Shown: positions 36,350-45,618 of the stretch, in pieces
How positions within the stretch are numbered: position 1 is the first letter of the stretch
Layout of the letters: every line of letters begins with the position of its first letter
Source of the DNA: Pseudomonas yamanorum
GTDB lineage: Bacteria; Pseudomonadota; Gammaproteobacteria; Pseudomonadales; Pseudomonadaceae
Length of the DNA: 64,000 nucleotides
Assembly: GCF_900105735.1 (NCBI RefSeq)
Contig: NZ_LT629793.1
Span: 6,014,001 to 6,078,000 of the forward strand
Reading direction: 5' to 3'
Made by a program: the position numbers and the translations under genes
The notes under the pieces: generated by a model
The model's input: the letters and a program-made list of their open reading frames with translations, nothing else
Databases searched by the model: none
Told to the model about the DNA's origin: nothing

Positions 36350-37307
36350 TGCCGTGGGGCCGAGCCGGCTGCGCCTGAACCTGGCGCGGTTGATTCGCTC
36401 ACCGGCGTTTTATCCCTTTGTCGGGCTGCTGGTGGTGACGTTGGTGATGATCTTCGCCAGCGACAATTTCCTCACCGCCAACAACCTGTCGAACATTGCG
36501 CGCCAGGTGTCGATCAACGCGATTATCGCGGTGGGCATGACCTGCGTGATTCTCACCGGCGGCATCGATTTGTCGGTGGGGCCGGTAATGGCCTTGTCCG
36601 GCACCCTGACCGCCGGCTTGATGGTCGCCGGGTTGCCGCCGGGCCTGGCGATTGGCGCCGGAATGCTGGTCGGCGTGGCCTTCGGCATCGGCAACGGTTT
36701 GTTTGTCGCCTACCTGCATATGCCGCCGATCATCGTCACCCTGGCGACCATGGGCATCGCCCGTGGGTTCGGCCTGATGTACACCGACGGCTACCCGATT
36801 TCCGGTTTGCCGGAGTGGTTTGGCTTCTTTGGCCGCGAAAGCCTGTTCGGCATCTCGGTGCCGATCCTGATCATGCTGGTGACGTACCTGGCGGCCTATG
36901 TACTGCTGCAACACACCCGCATCGGTCGTTATATCTACGCGATTGGCGGCAACGAGGAAGCGGTGCGCCTGTCCGGTGTGCGGGCGGCGCGCTTCAAGTT
37001 GCTGGTGTATGGCATCAGCGGTTTCACCGCCGCGATTGCCGGGCTGGTGCTGACCTCGCGCTTGATGAGCGGCCAGCCGAATGCCGGGGTGTCGTTTGAG
37101 CTCGACGCGATTGCCGCCGTGGTTCTGGGCGGCGCCTCGATTGCCGGCGGGCGCGGGGTAATTGTCGGCACCTTGCTCGGCGCCATGCTGCTGGGGGTGT
37201 TGAACAACGGCTTGAACATGCTCGGGGTCTCGCCCTACGTCCAGAGTGTGATCAAGGGCGGGATCATTTTGCTGGCGATCTTTATCAGCCGTCAGCGCCA
37301 CAAGTAA
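36315..37307 (+). CDS. Sugar ABC transporter permease (RbsC-like)
   Basis: The inner-membrane permease of 330 residues has about 8-10 helices and the RbsC family motifs [35 protein letters not shown] and [17 protein letters not shown]. It forms the channel of the importer. ATG at 36315 follows AGAGG; an alternative GTG at 36333 follows GGGGG and would shorten it by six residues. It is followed by an inverted repeat and the dehydrogenase gene. Confidence 0.93.
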   Translation: MQQGAQVNTSINAVGPSRLRLNLARLIRSPAFYPFVGLLVVTLVMIFASDNFLTANNLSNIARQVSINAIIAVGMTCVILTGGIDLSVGPVMALSGTLTAGLMVAGLPPGLAIGAGMLVGVAFGIGNGLFVAYLHMPPIIVTLATMGIARGFGLMYTDGYPISGLPEWFGFFGRESLFGISVPILIMLVTYLAAYVLLQHTRIGRYIYAIGGNEEAVRLSGVRAARFKLLVYGISGFTAAIAGLVLTSRLMSGQPNAGVSFELDAIAAVVLGGASIAGGRGVIVGTLLGAMLLGVLNNGLNMLGVSPYVQSVIKGGIILLAIFISRQRHK

Positions 37308-37321
37308 ACCGGTTATCTCCA

Positions 37322-37340
37322 CGCGGCCATGGTGGCCGCG
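37322..37340 (+). other. Intercistronic hairpin between permease and dehydrogenase genes
   Basis: CGCGGCCA and TGGCCGCG pair around TGG. It is short and GC-rich without a T-run, and sits just before the ribosome-binding site of the dehydrogenase gene, so it could adjust translation or mRNA stability. Confidence 0.5.
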
Positions 37341-37376
37341 AGGGGTTCTCTCATGCTCAAGAAAGGTCCGCACATC

Positions 37377-38456
37377 ATGGAAAAGCACAACGAAATGCAA
37401 GCCGTCGTCTGCCACGGCCCGAAAGACTACCGCCTGGAACGCATCAGCAAACCCCAGGCGCGGGTCAATGAACTGGTGATCCGCATCGCCGCCTGCGGCA
37501 TCTGCGCCAGTGACTGCAAATGCCATTCCGGCGCCGCGATGTTCTGGGGCGGCGACAACCCGTGGGTCAAGGCGCCGGTGGTGCCGGGGCATGAGTTTTT
37601 TGGCTACGTGGTGGAAGCGGGCGAGGGCGCCGAGGAGCACTTTGAAGTGAAGGTCGGCGACAAGGTGATCGCCGAGCAGATCGTACCGTGTGGCAAGTGC
37701 CGCTTCTGCAAGTCCGGCAAGTACTGGATGTGCGAGGTGCACAACATCTTCGGCTTCCAGCGTGAAGTGGCCGAAGGTGGCATGGCCCAGTACATGCGCA
37801 TCCCGAAGACCGCCATCGTGCACAAGATTCCGGAGTCGGTGTCCCTGGAAGATTCGGCGCTGATCGAGCCGATGTCCTGTGCGATTCACACCGTCAACCG
37901 GGGCGAGATCCAGCTGGATGACGTGCTGGTCATCGCCGGTGCCGGCACCTTGGGCCTGTGCATGGTGCAAGTGGCCGCCCTTAAAACGCCGAAGAAACTG
38001 GTGGTGATCGACATGGTCGACGAGCGCCTGGAACTGGCGAAGAAATACGGTGCCGACGTGGTGATCAACCCGTCCCGGGACAATGCCCGGGAGATCATCA
38101 ATGGCCTGACCGATAACTACGGCTGCGACGTGTACATCGAAACCACTGGCGTACCGGCGGGCGTTACCCAAGGCCTGGACTTGATCCGCAAACTCGGACG
38201 GTTTGTCGAGTTCAGCGTGTTTGGCGCTGAGACCAGCGCCGACTGGTCGATCATCGGCGACCGCAAGGAACTGGACGTACGCGGCGCGCACCTGGGGCCT
38301 TACTGCTACCCGGTGGCGATCGACCTGTTCGAGCGCGGCCTGGTGACCTCCAAGGGTATCGTGACCCATGACTTCGGGCTGGATAACTGGGCCGAGGCGT
38401 TTGAGCTGGCCAACTCGACCAAGTCGATCAAGGTGCTGCTGAAGCCGGTGGTCTGA
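37377..38456 (+). CDS. Zinc-dependent polyol/alcohol dehydrogenase (MDR family, erythritol/threitol dehydrogenase-like)
   Basis: This 359-residue NAD(P)-dependent enzyme has catalytic zinc residues in ACGICASDCK and GHEFFG, and structural zinc cysteines in CGKCRFCKSGKYWMC. The nucleotide-binding glycines are in IAGAGTLGLCMV. It oxidises a secondary alcohol of the imported polyol to a ketose. The sequence recalls dehydrogenases acting on tetritols, but other substrates are possible. The start is uncertain: ATG 37377 is chosen for family length, and ATG 37353 (GAGGGG upstream) would add eight residues. Confidence 0.88.
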   Translation: MEKHNEMQAVVCHGPKDYRLERISKPQARVNELVIRIAACGICASDCKCHSGAAMFWGGDNPWVKAPVVPGHEFFGYVVEAGEGAEEHFEVKVGDKVIAEQIVPCGKCRFCKSGKYWMCEVHNIFGFQREVAEGGMAQYMRIPKTAIVHKIPESVSLEDSALIEPMSCAIHTVNRGEIQLDDVLVIAGAGTLGLCMVQVAALKTPKKLVVIDMVDERLELAKKYGADVVINPSRDNAREIINGLTDNYGCDVYIETTGVPAGVTQGLDLIRKLGRFVEFSVFGAETSADWSIIGDRKELDVRGAHLGPYCYPVAIDLFERGLVTSKGIVTHDFGLDNWAEAFELANSTKSIKVLLKPVV

Positions 38457-38457
38457 G

Positions 38458-39990
38458 ATGAACTACGTAATGGGTGTGGACATCGGCACGCAGAGCACCA
38501 AGGCGCTGCTGGTGGATGCGGACGGCTTGATCATCGCCCAGCACAGCCAAGGGTATCGTGTGGATACCCCGAAAGTGCGCTGGGCCGAGCAGTGGCCGCA
38601 GGTCTGGCTGGATGCGGTCGAGACCTGCGTCGCCCAGTGCATGGCCAAGGCTGGCGTAGGGAAAGAGCAGGTCAAGGCGCTGTGCATCAGCAGCCTGTAT
38701 GGCGGCTCCGGAATTGCCGTGGACGCGCAGATCACGCCGCTGCACCCGTGCCTGATCTGGATGGACCGGCGCGCGGGCGAGCAAGTGGAGTGGGTGCGCG
38801 AGCATGTGGACCTGGAGCGGCTGTTCGCGATTACCGGTAACTCGGTGGACAGCTACTACGGCTTCACCAAGATGCTCTGGCTCAAGCAACACCAGCCGCA
38901 GGTGTGGGCCAACACCCGTTACCTGCTGCCGCCCAACAGCTACATCAACTGGTGCCTGACCGGTGAGTTGGCGGTGGATCACAGCAGCGCTGGCAATATC
39001 GGTGGCGTCTACGATGTGGCCCGGCGTGGCTGGTCGGCCGAAATGCTGGCGGCGCTTGGGATTCCGTTGGCGATGATGCCGGAGCGCTTGCTGTATTCCG
39101 GTGAAGTGGTCGGCGGTTTGCTCGAGGAATGGGCCCGGCGATTGGGCTTGCAGGCGGGTACGCCGATCCTTGCCGGAGGCGTGGATGCGGCCATGGCCAC
39201 ATTGGCGGCAGGAGTGACGCGACCGGGCAATCACGTGGCGATGATTGGCACCAGCATGTGTTGGGGTTATCTCAATCAGCAGGTGGACGCGCGCCATGGC
39301 CTGGTGAGCATGCCCCACGTCTATAACGGCCATCAGGACCTGTACATCTTCGGCGGTGCGATTACCGCCGGGGCGTCGGTGAGCTGGTTTCGCGAGCAGT
39401 TCTGCCAGGCCGAAGAGCAGCAGGCCAGGGAGACCGGGCAGGACAGTTTGTGGCTGCTGGAGCAGAGCGCTGCGAAGATCCCGGCGGGCAGTGAGGGGCT
39501 GTTGTTCCTGCCGTACCTCATGGGCGAACGCAGCCCGGTGTGGGATGACCGCGCCAGCGGCAGCTTTGTCGGGCTGAACCTGTATCACAGCCGCATCCAC
39601 CTGTACCGCGCGGTGCTTGAAGGGGTGAGTTTTGCCCTGCGGCACAATATCGAAGCGGGCACCCGTGGGGCGCATTCCCTTGATCCACGGTTGATTGTGG
39701 TGGGTGGGGCGAGCCATTCGGATTTGTGGATGCAGATTATTGCGGACATCACCCACTACCCGGTCTACACCATCGTGCAAGAGGTGGAGGCAGCGCTGGG
39801 TGCGGCGTTGTTGGCGGCCCATGCAGTGGGGTTGGTGGATGATCGGGAGATGGAGAAGGGCTGGGTGCAGTTGGAGCTGCGGGCGGAGCCGGAGGTTGGG
39901 AATGTCGGGGTGTATGACCGGGCATTTGCCGAGTATTTGAAACTGTATCCGGCGCTGAAACCGGTGATGCACAGCTTGCAGAACGCTTAA
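38458..39990 (+). CDS. FGGY-family carbohydrate kinase (xylulokinase-like)
   Basis: The 510-residue ATP-dependent kinase has the FGGY layout: N-terminal VDIGTQSTKALLVD, hinge region WMDRRAGEQ, and C-terminal GGASHSDLWMQIIAD with an ATP-binding GGAITAGASVSWF. It should phosphorylate the ketose made by the upstream dehydrogenase and so commit it to the pentose phosphate or a similar route. Start is one base after the dehydrogenase stop (TGAGATG context). Which ketose is used cannot be told. Confidence 0.9.
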   Translation: MNYVMGVDIGTQSTKALLVDADGLIIAQHSQGYRVDTPKVRWAEQWPQVWLDAVETCVAQCMAKAGVGKEQVKALCISSLYGGSGIAVDAQITPLHPCLIWMDRRAGEQVEWVREHVDLERLFAITGNSVDSYYGFTKMLWLKQHQPQVWANTRYLLPPNSYINWCLTGELAVDHSSAGNIGGVYDVARRGWSAEMLAALGIPLAMMPERLLYSGEVVGGLLEEWARRLGLQAGTPILAGGVDAAMATLAAGVTRPGNHVAMIGTSMCWGYLNQQVDARHGLVSMPHVYNGHQDLYIFGGAITAGASVSWFREQFCQAEEQQARETGQDSLWLLEQSAAKIPAGSEGLLFLPYLMGERSPVWDDRASGSFVGLNLYHSRIHLYRAVLEGVSFALRHNIEAGTRGAHSLDPRLIVVGGASHSDLWMQIIADITHYPVYTIVQEVEAALGAALLAAHAVGLVDDREMEKGWVQLELRAEPEVGNVGVYDRAFAEYLKLYPALKPVMHSLQNA

Positions 39991-40008
39991 GCGAACACCG
40001 ATCAAAAG

Positions 40009-40097
40009 TGTGGGAGCTGGCTTGCCTGCGATGGCGGTGCATCAGTAACAAGTGGGTTAAATGACCCACCGCTATCGCAGGCAAGCCAGCTCCCACA
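40009..40097. repeat. REP doublet hairpin between kinase and SDR genes
   Basis: Arms TGTGGGAGCTGGCTTGCCTG and CAGGCAAGCCAGCTCCCACA. It separates the kinase gene from the SDR gene, which may lower expression of the latter or mark a transcript end. Confidence 0.93.
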
Positions 40098-40128
40098 TTG
40101 GATCTTCATTGTTTCCGGGATACCTGCC

Positions 40129-40854
40129 ATGAACGCCACTTTTGATTTTACCCACCAGCGCATCCTCGTCACCGGCGCCAGCAGCGGCATCGGCCGGGAA
40201 ATCGCCCTGCAATTGATCGCCAGCGGCGCCGAGGTTTTCGCGCTGGGCCGCGACGCCCAGTCCCTGGCCCAACTCGGCTGCGAAACCCTGTGCCTGGACA
40301 TCGCCAACAGCACCGCCCTGGACCTGGCCCTGCAAGGCCTGCCGCCGATGCACGGCCTGGTCAACTGCGCCGGCATCTCTCGCCTGGAGCCGGCGGCTGC
40401 CATCAGCGCCGAAGCCTTCGATCAGGTGATGAACGTCAACGCCCGCGCCGCCGCCCAGGTCGCCAGCCGTATCGCCGATGCAATGATTGAAGCCAAGATT
40501 CCCGGCAGCATCGTCAACGTCTCAAGCCAGGCCTCACTGGTAGCCCTGGACGATCACCTCGGCTACTGCGCCTCGAAGGCCGCACTGGACGCCATCACCC
40601 GGGTGCAATGCGCGGAATGGGGCCGCTTCGGAATTCGCGTCAACAGCGTCAACCCCACCGTGACCCTGACGCCCATGGCGCAGATGGCATGGTCGGCACC
40701 GGCCAAGCGCGACCCGGCATTGGCGGCGATTCCCCTCGGGAGGTTTGCCGAAACGGCGGAGGTGGCCCTGCCGGTGCTGTTCCTGCTGAGCGATGCCGCC
40801 AGCATGATCAGCGGCGTCAGCCTGCCGATCGATGGCGGCTATACCAGCCGCTAG
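40129..40854 (+). CDS. Short-chain dehydrogenase/reductase (L-xylulose reductase-like)
   Basis: This 241-residue enzyme has the classical SDR pattern: TGASSGIG (15-22), NCAG (79-82), catalytic Ser132 or Ser133 in VNVSSQAS, and YCASK with Tyr146 and Lys150. The segment VNSVNPTVTLTPM is typical of the DCXR/L-xylulose and carbonyl reductase branch. In this locus it may interconvert a ketose and a polyol. It overlaps the convergent LacI gene by 4 bases. Confidence 0.88.
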   Translation: MNATFDFTHQRILVTGASSGIGREIALQLIASGAEVFALGRDAQSLAQLGCETLCLDIANSTALDLALQGLPPMHGLVNCAGISRLEPAAAISAEAFDQVMNVNARAAAQVASRIADAMIEAKIPGSIVNVSSQASLVALDDHLGYCASKAALDAITRVQCAEWGRFGIRVNSVNPTVTLTPMAQMAWSAPAKRDPALAAIPLGRFAETAEVALPVLFLLSDAASMISGVSLPIDGGYTSR

Positions 40855-41855
40855 CCGTTCTCCAGTTTGCCGGCGATTACCACTTTGTCCCGCGGTTTGT
40901 GCGGGTCTTCGAGGCGGTCCAGCAGCAGTCGCACTGCGCTGCTGCCGGCCAGTGACGCGTCATGGGCCACGCAGGCAATCGGCACGCCGAAGATATCGGC
41001 GAAGGGCAGGCGGTCGATGCCGCAGATGGTCAGGCTGTCGTGGGGGATGTTGTGCATGCGCAACGCACGCAACGCGCCGAGGGTGATCAACTGGTTGAAG
41101 CCCATGATCGCGTCCGGCGCCGAATGCTCGGCCAGGTAGTCGAGGGTGTGCAGGTAGGAGGGCATCAGCGTGTAGTCGCCGGCACACACTTCGACCTGCA
41201 CCTGCGGGTGATCGGCCAGGACTTCTTTCAAGCCCTTGAGGCGTTCCATGGTGATGCGCGAATGCTCCGGCCCGGTCAGCACCAGCAGGCGCTTGAGATT
41301 CGGGGTTTGCCGCACCAGGTACTGCGCCGCCTCGATGCCGCTGTGGTAGTTGTCCAGTACCACGCGGCTGAACGGACTCTCGTGGATGGTGCGGTCAAGC
41401 AACACCACCGGGGTCTTGCCGTTGCCCAGGCGCTCCAGGTAGTCCGGCTGGTAGCTGGGCTCATCGGAGACCGGCGATAAAATAATCCCCGCCACGCGGT
41501 AGCCCAGCAGGGTGTCGACCGCCTTGCTTTCCAGTTCTTCCAGCTCATCGGTGTCCACCAGCATGATGGTGTAGCCGTGCTTTTTCGCCTCGCGGGAAAT
41601 CGCCTTGATCATCTCGCTGTAGAAGGGGTTGTCCACCGAGGCGGTAATCACGCCGATGATCAGGCTTTCGCTGCGCTTGAGCCCGCGGGCGAAGGCGTTG
41701 GGCACGTAGTCCAGCTCTCGCGCCACCTCGAGAATCCGCGCCAGGGTGGCGGGCTTGACCAGGTCGGGTTTGCTCAGCGCACGGGACACCGTGATGGTGG
41801 TCATGTTGACCCGTTTGGCGATGTCGCTGATGGTGACGGATTTTTTCTTGTTCAT
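40851..41855 (-). CDS. LacI-family transcriptional regulator of the sugar/polyol locus
   Basis: This 334-residue protein has an N-terminal helix-turn-helix and hinge (VTISDIAKRVNMTTITVSRALSKPDLV, about 6-60) and a sugar-binding effector domain. It most likely represses the 33851-40854 genes through the operator at 33797-33814. Start ATG 41855 gives the standard LacI N-terminus; its ribosome-binding site is poor, and a TTG at 41882 is an alternative. Confidence 0.92.
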   Translation of the reverse strand: MNKKKSVTISDIAKRVNMTTITVSRALSKPDLVKPATLARILEVARELDYVPNAFARGLKRSESLIIGVITASVDNPFYSEMIKAISREAKKHGYTIMLVDTDELEELESKAVDTLLGYRVAGIILSPVSDEPSYQPDYLERLGNGKTPVVLLDRTIHESPFSRVVLDNYHSGIEAAQYLVRQTPNLKRLLVLTGPEHSRITMERLKGLKEVLADHPQVQVEVCAGDYTLMPSYLHTLDYLAEHSAPDAIMGFNQLITLGALRALRMHNIPHDSLTICGIDRLPFADIFGVPIACVAHDASLAGSSAVRLLLDRLEDPHKPRDKVVIAGKLENG

Positions 41856-41906
41856 CGGCAGGGGGAAACCAGGAGAAAACAACCTGAGGCTACCATGTGC
41901 ACGGGA

Positions 41907-42770
41907 TCAAATCACCGGATCCCAGCGCTGCGACCAATCCTTTTCCGCCTCCACCACCGCCCGCAGCAAGCCCAGCGCCTGCTGCAAAACCGCCGAGTCG
42001 CGCTCGCGGGAATACACCAGGTACGTTGGAAAGCTGAACTCGGGCGCCTTGGGCACCCGCTCCATCACACCGCTGTCCAGGTAGCTCTGCACCACCCGCG
42101 TACGGAAATACCCGGCGCCGCCATTCTCCAGGATGTACTGCAAGGCCAACGGCCCGAGATTGAAACTCAGGGCGGCGCGGGCTTTGTCCGGCAGGGCCGC
42201 GTCGTGTTGCTGACGGAAGCCCTGGCCCCAGTCGATGTACACGTAGGGCTCGGGCCGGGCCGCCAGCTGCACCAGGATCAGTTTTTCTTCCAGCACCTGC
42301 TCCACCTGCAACCCCGGCCAGTATTGCGGCTGGAACACCAGTGCAGCGTCCAGTACCCCCAGCTCCAGTTGGCGCAACAGGTACTCGCCCTCGCGAATCT
42401 CGGTGCGCAGCGCATAGCCGGGGATGTGTTCACGCAGGGCTTGGGCCCAGCCGAGCATCAACGGGTTGCACAGGCTGACTTCGCCACCGATGTGCAGCAC
42501 GTTGCGGTAACCATCGGGCAACGGCAGGTCGCGGCGGGCGGCTTCCCAGGTTTGTACCAGCTGGTTGGCGTAGACCACAAAGGCCTCGCCGTCCGGGGTC
42601 AGGCGCGCACCGGCGCGGTTGCGCACGAACAGGGTGCTGTTGAGCTGGCTTTCGAGGTTCTTGACGCGGGCGGTGATCGCCGTCTGGGTGACGTGCAGCT
42701 TCTCGGCCGCCGCGGCGAGGCTGCCGCAGCGGGTGATTTCGAGGAAGGTGCGTGCCAGTTCGATGTCCAT
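41907..42770 (-). CDS. LysR-family transcriptional regulator
   Basis: This 287-residue protein has an N-terminal helix-turn-helix (about 15-60: GSLAAAAEKLHVTQTAITARVKNLE) and a LysR effector domain with a Trp- and Gln-rich tail. AAGGGGG precedes the start at 42770. It follows the amidase operon on the same strand after a REP doublet. It may regulate that operon, though a divergent target is not present. Role inferred from position only. Confidence 0.88.
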   Translation of the reverse strand: MDIELARTFLEITRCGSLAAAAEKLHVTQTAITARVKNLESQLNSTLFVRNRAGARLTPDGEAFVVYANQLVQTWEAARRDLPLPDGYRNVLHIGGEVSLCNPLMLGWAQALREHIPGYALRTEIREGEYLLRQLELGVLDAALVFQPQYWPGLQVEQVLEEKLILVQLAARPEPYVYIDWGQGFRQQHDAALPDKARAALSFNLGPLALQYILENGGAGYFRTRVVQSYLDSGVMERVPKAPEFSFPTYLVYSRERDSAVLQQALGLLRAVVEAEKDWSQRWDPVI

Positions 42771-42830
42771 GAAACCCCCTTGGATGATAGGAGGCATTGT
42801 AGGGGTTGATGATTGGAATACGGACAAAAA

Positions 42831-42920
42831 TGTGGGAGCGGGCTTGCTCGCGAAGGCGGTGTGTCAGTCAAGATATCCGGTGACTGACACACCGCCTTCG
42901 CGAGCAAGCCCGCTCCCACA
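42831..42920. repeat. REP doublet hairpin, second sequence type
   Basis: Arms are TGTGGGAGCGGGCTTGCTCG and CGAGCAAGCCCGCTCCCACA, with a further inner pairing GCGAAGGCGGTGTGTCAGTC/GACTGACACACCGCCTTCGC. It differs from the other REP doublets in the window (GGGAGCTGGCTTGCC), so it belongs to another subtype. It lies at the end of the amidase operon. Confidence 0.92.
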
Positions 42921-42933
42921 GTTTGATTGCATT

Positions 42934-44337
42934 TCAGGTTGGGGTTTTTGGGGCTTGCAGGTGCTCGGTTGGAAAAGCCTTGGCATACGCCTGGCAAACT
43001 CTCAGCACCTGCTCATCCGCAAACCGCGCCCCCACCACATGCAACCCCACCGGCAACCCATTCGCTGCCAACCCGCACGGCACCGACGCCGCCGGTTGCT
43101 GGGTCAGGTTGAAGGGATAGGTAAACGGCGTCCATTCCATCCACTCCCCAAGGCCCGAGCCCGGCGGCACGTTATGCCCGGCCTCGAACGCGGTGATCGG
43201 CATCATCGGCGAAACCAGCACATCGTAATGTTCATGGTATGCCGCCATGCGCGCCACCAGCGCAGCCCGTGCTTCCAGCGCCGCACTGTAGTCACTGAGG
43301 CTGATCTGCTCGCCCAGTCGGGCAATGCGCAGCAACCCCGGGTCCATCAGTTGCCGTTGCGCATCGCTTAACGGCCCGGCCAGGCGCGCCGCACCGGCAA
43401 ACCACAGGGTATTGAACACCTCCAGCGGATCACTGAACCCCGGATCAATCTGCTCAACATGGGCACCCAACTGCACCAGGCCTTCGACCGCTTTGGCGAC
43501 GACCCTGGCCACTTGCGGGTCCACGTCCACATAACCGAAGTTCGGGCTATAGGCGATACGCAGGCCCTTCAAGTCAGCCCCAGCCTGCAACCATGGCGTG
43601 GTCCGGGGCGCGCCGATCAAACCGTCCCGCGCGTCTGGTTGCGCGATGGTTTGCAGCATCAGCACCGAGTCTTCCACGGTGCGGGTCATCGGCCCCAGGT
43701 GAGACAAAATAGTCATTGAACTGGCCGGCCATTGCGGCACATAACCGAAAGTCGGCTTGATGCCAAAGGTGCCGGTGAATGCGCAGGGAATCCGGATCGA
43801 GCCACCGGCATCGCTGCCCTGGTGCAGCACGCCCAGGTTCAAGGCCGCCGCCGCACCGGCACCGCCGGACGAACCGCCCGCCGTCATGCGCGTGTCCCAC
43901 GGATTGCGAGTAATCCCATACAACGGATTATCGGTGACGCCTTTCCACCCGAACTCCGGCGTGGTGGTCTTGCCCAGCAGCACCGCGCCGGCCTTGCGCA
44001 TGAAGGCCGAGAAGGGCGCATCCACCTCCCACCGGCCCTCGGCGGAGGTGGTGCGCGAACCCTTGCGCGTCGGCATGCCGATGGTCTGCGTCAGGTCCTT
44101 GATGGACGCCGGCACACCGTCCAGCGCCCCGCACGGCTGGCCCTTGAGCCAGCGCTGTTCCGAGGCTCGGGCCGCGTTCAAGGCGCCTTCCGGGTCGACG
44201 TGGCAGTAGGCGTTGACCGCCGGGTTGTAGCGTTCGATTCGCAGCAATGCGTCTTCGGTGACTTCCACCGGCGACAGGCGTTTATCCCGATAGAGAGCCA
44301 GCAGCTCAACAGCGGTCAGGTTGGCGATATCCGTCAT
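42934..44337 (-). CDS. Amidase signature family amidase, locus 1
   Basis: The 467-residue hydrolase has the Ser-cisSer-Lys triad: Lys80 in PASIKDL, Ser156 in AGGSSGGAG and Ser180 in SDAGGSIR. It cleaves an amide to acid plus ammonia. It is the last gene of a minus-strand operon that begins with an ABC binding protein at 50202, and it overlaps the M20 amidohydrolase gene by 4 bases. Together these suggest step-wise breakdown of an imported amide or ureido compound. Substrate unknown. Confidence 0.92.
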   Translation of the reverse strand: MTDIANLTAVELLALYRDKRLSPVEVTEDALLRIERYNPAVNAYCHVDPEGALNAARASEQRWLKGQPCGALDGVPASIKDLTQTIGMPTRKGSRTTSAEGRWEVDAPFSAFMRKAGAVLLGKTTTPEFGWKGVTDNPLYGITRNPWDTRMTAGGSSGGAGAAAALNLGVLHQGSDAGGSIRIPCAFTGTFGIKPTFGYVPQWPASSMTILSHLGPMTRTVEDSVLMLQTIAQPDARDGLIGAPRTTPWLQAGADLKGLRIAYSPNFGYVDVDPQVARVVAKAVEGLVQLGAHVEQIDPGFSDPLEVFNTLWFAGAARLAGPLSDAQRQLMDPGLLRIARLGEQISLSDYSAALEARAALVARMAAYHEHYDVLVSPMMPITAFEAGHNVPPGSGLGEWMEWTPFTYPFNLTQQPAASVPCGLAANGLPVGLHVVGARFADEQVLRVCQAYAKAFPTEHLQAPKTPT

Positions 44338-45605
44338 GCCGCTTTCCCTCCTTGCGCCGCGTTGACCATGGCCCGCAGCAACACGGCGCAGCCCGCCGCC
44401 AGGTCATCCGGCGCGGCGTTTTCGATTTCGTTGTGGCTGATGCCGCCTTCGCATGGCACAAAAATCATCCCGGCCGGGCCCAGTTCGGCGACGAAGATCG
44501 CGTCATGCCCGGCGCCGCTGACGATGTCCATATGGCTCAGGCCCAGAGCGCTTGCACCCTCGCGCACGGCGTTGACGCAGGCGGGGTTGAAGTCCAGCGG
44601 CGGGAAGTCGGCGGTAGGCGTCAGTTCAAAGCTCAGCCCGTGTTGCTCGGCAGTCGCTTCGATCACCTGGCGCACTTCGTCGACCATCGCTTGCAGCTTG
44701 TCGGCGTGCAGGTGGCGCAGGTCGATGGTCATGTGCACCTGGCCGGGAATCACGTTGCGTGAGCCGGGATGCAGGCTCAGGCAACCGACAGTGCCGCAGG
44801 CATGGGGTTGTTGTTCGTGGGCGATGCGATTCACCGCGCTGACCACTTGCGCCGCGCCTACCAAGGCGTCCTTGCGCAGGTGCATCGGCGTCGGGCCGGC
44901 ATGGGCTTCGACGCCGGTGAGGGTCAGGTCAAACCATTTCTGGCCCAGGCAGCCCATGACCACACCGATGGTGGTGGCCTGGTCTTCCAGCACCGGGCCC
45001 TGTTCGATATGCGCCTCGAAATAGGCACCCACCGGATGACCCAGTACCGCACGGGAACCGGCATAGCCGATGCGCTGCAATTCGGCGCCCACTGACAGGC
45101 CGTGCTCGTCCTGTTTGTCGAGGGTTTCCTGCAAGTCGAATTTACCGGCGAATACCCCGGAACCCATCATGCACGGCGGAAAACGCGAGCCCTCTTCGTT
45201 GGTCCACACCACCACTTCAATCGGCGCTTCGGTCTCCAGGTTCAAATCGTTGAGGGTGCGGATCACTTCCAGGCCGGCCATCACGCCATAGCAGCCGTCG
45301 AACTTGCCGCCGGTAGGCTGGGTGTCGATATGGCTGCCGGTCATCACCGGCGCCAGTGCCGGATTACGCCCGGCGCGGCGGGCAAAGATATTGCCGATGG
45401 CGTCGACGCTGACGCTGCACCCGGCCGCCTCGCACCATTGCACAAACAGGTCGCGGGCCTGGCGGTCAAGGTCGGTGAGGGCCAGGCGACATACGCCACC
45501 TTTTGGCGTGGCGCCCAGGCGGGCGAGGTCCATCAACGATTGCCAAAGGCGGTCGCGGTTGATCAGCGGGGCGTTGCTCTGGAGCGGTTGCGCAAAACTA
45601 TTCAT
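44334..45605 (-). CDS. M20-family Zn-dependent amidohydrolase (N-carbamoyl-amino-acid hydrolase/allantoate amidohydrolase type)
   Basis: This 423-residue enzyme has metal-site motifs TGSHIDTQPTGGKFDG, WTNEEGSRF and a late ligand in GISHNEIENA, with the dimer domain GVEAHAGPTPMHLRKDAL. These are typical of hydantoinase/carbamoylase and AllC-like proteins, which release ammonia and CO2 from ureido groups. CGGAGA precedes the start at 45605. Its pairing with an amidase and a Liv-type transporter points to use of a nitrogen-rich compound as nitrogen or carbon source. Confidence 0.92.
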   Translation of the reverse strand: MNSFAQPLQSNAPLINRDRLWQSLMDLARLGATPKGGVCRLALTDLDRQARDLFVQWCEAAGCSVSVDAIGNIFARRAGRNPALAPVMTGSHIDTQPTGGKFDGCYGVMAGLEVIRTLNDLNLETEAPIEVVVWTNEEGSRFPPCMMGSGVFAGKFDLQETLDKQDEHGLSVGAELQRIGYAGSRAVLGHPVGAYFEAHIEQGPVLEDQATTIGVVMGCLGQKWFDLTLTGVEAHAGPTPMHLRKDALVGAAQVVSAVNRIAHEQQPHACGTVGCLSLHPGSRNVIPGQVHMTIDLRHLHADKLQAMVDEVRQVIEATAEQHGLSFELTPTADFPPLDFNPACVNAVREGASALGLSHMDIVSGAGHDAIFVAELGPAGMIFVPCEGGISHNEIENAAPDDLAAGCAVLLRAMVNAAQGGKAA

Positions 45606-45618
45606 CAGCAGTCTCCGG

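Noticed and set aside
34157..38369. Very long open frames antisense to the RbsA-like, permease and dehydrogenase genes
   Set aside because: They are complements of well-supported genes in high-GC DNA, with His/Gln/Val-rich composition and no domain. The same applies to long antisense frames at 12647-13495, 23639-25177 and 38428-40005.
42831..42920. Repeated hairpins considered as a CRISPR array
   Set aside because: The repeats are dispersed REP doublets with inverted arms, not evenly spaced direct repeats, and no cas genes are present.
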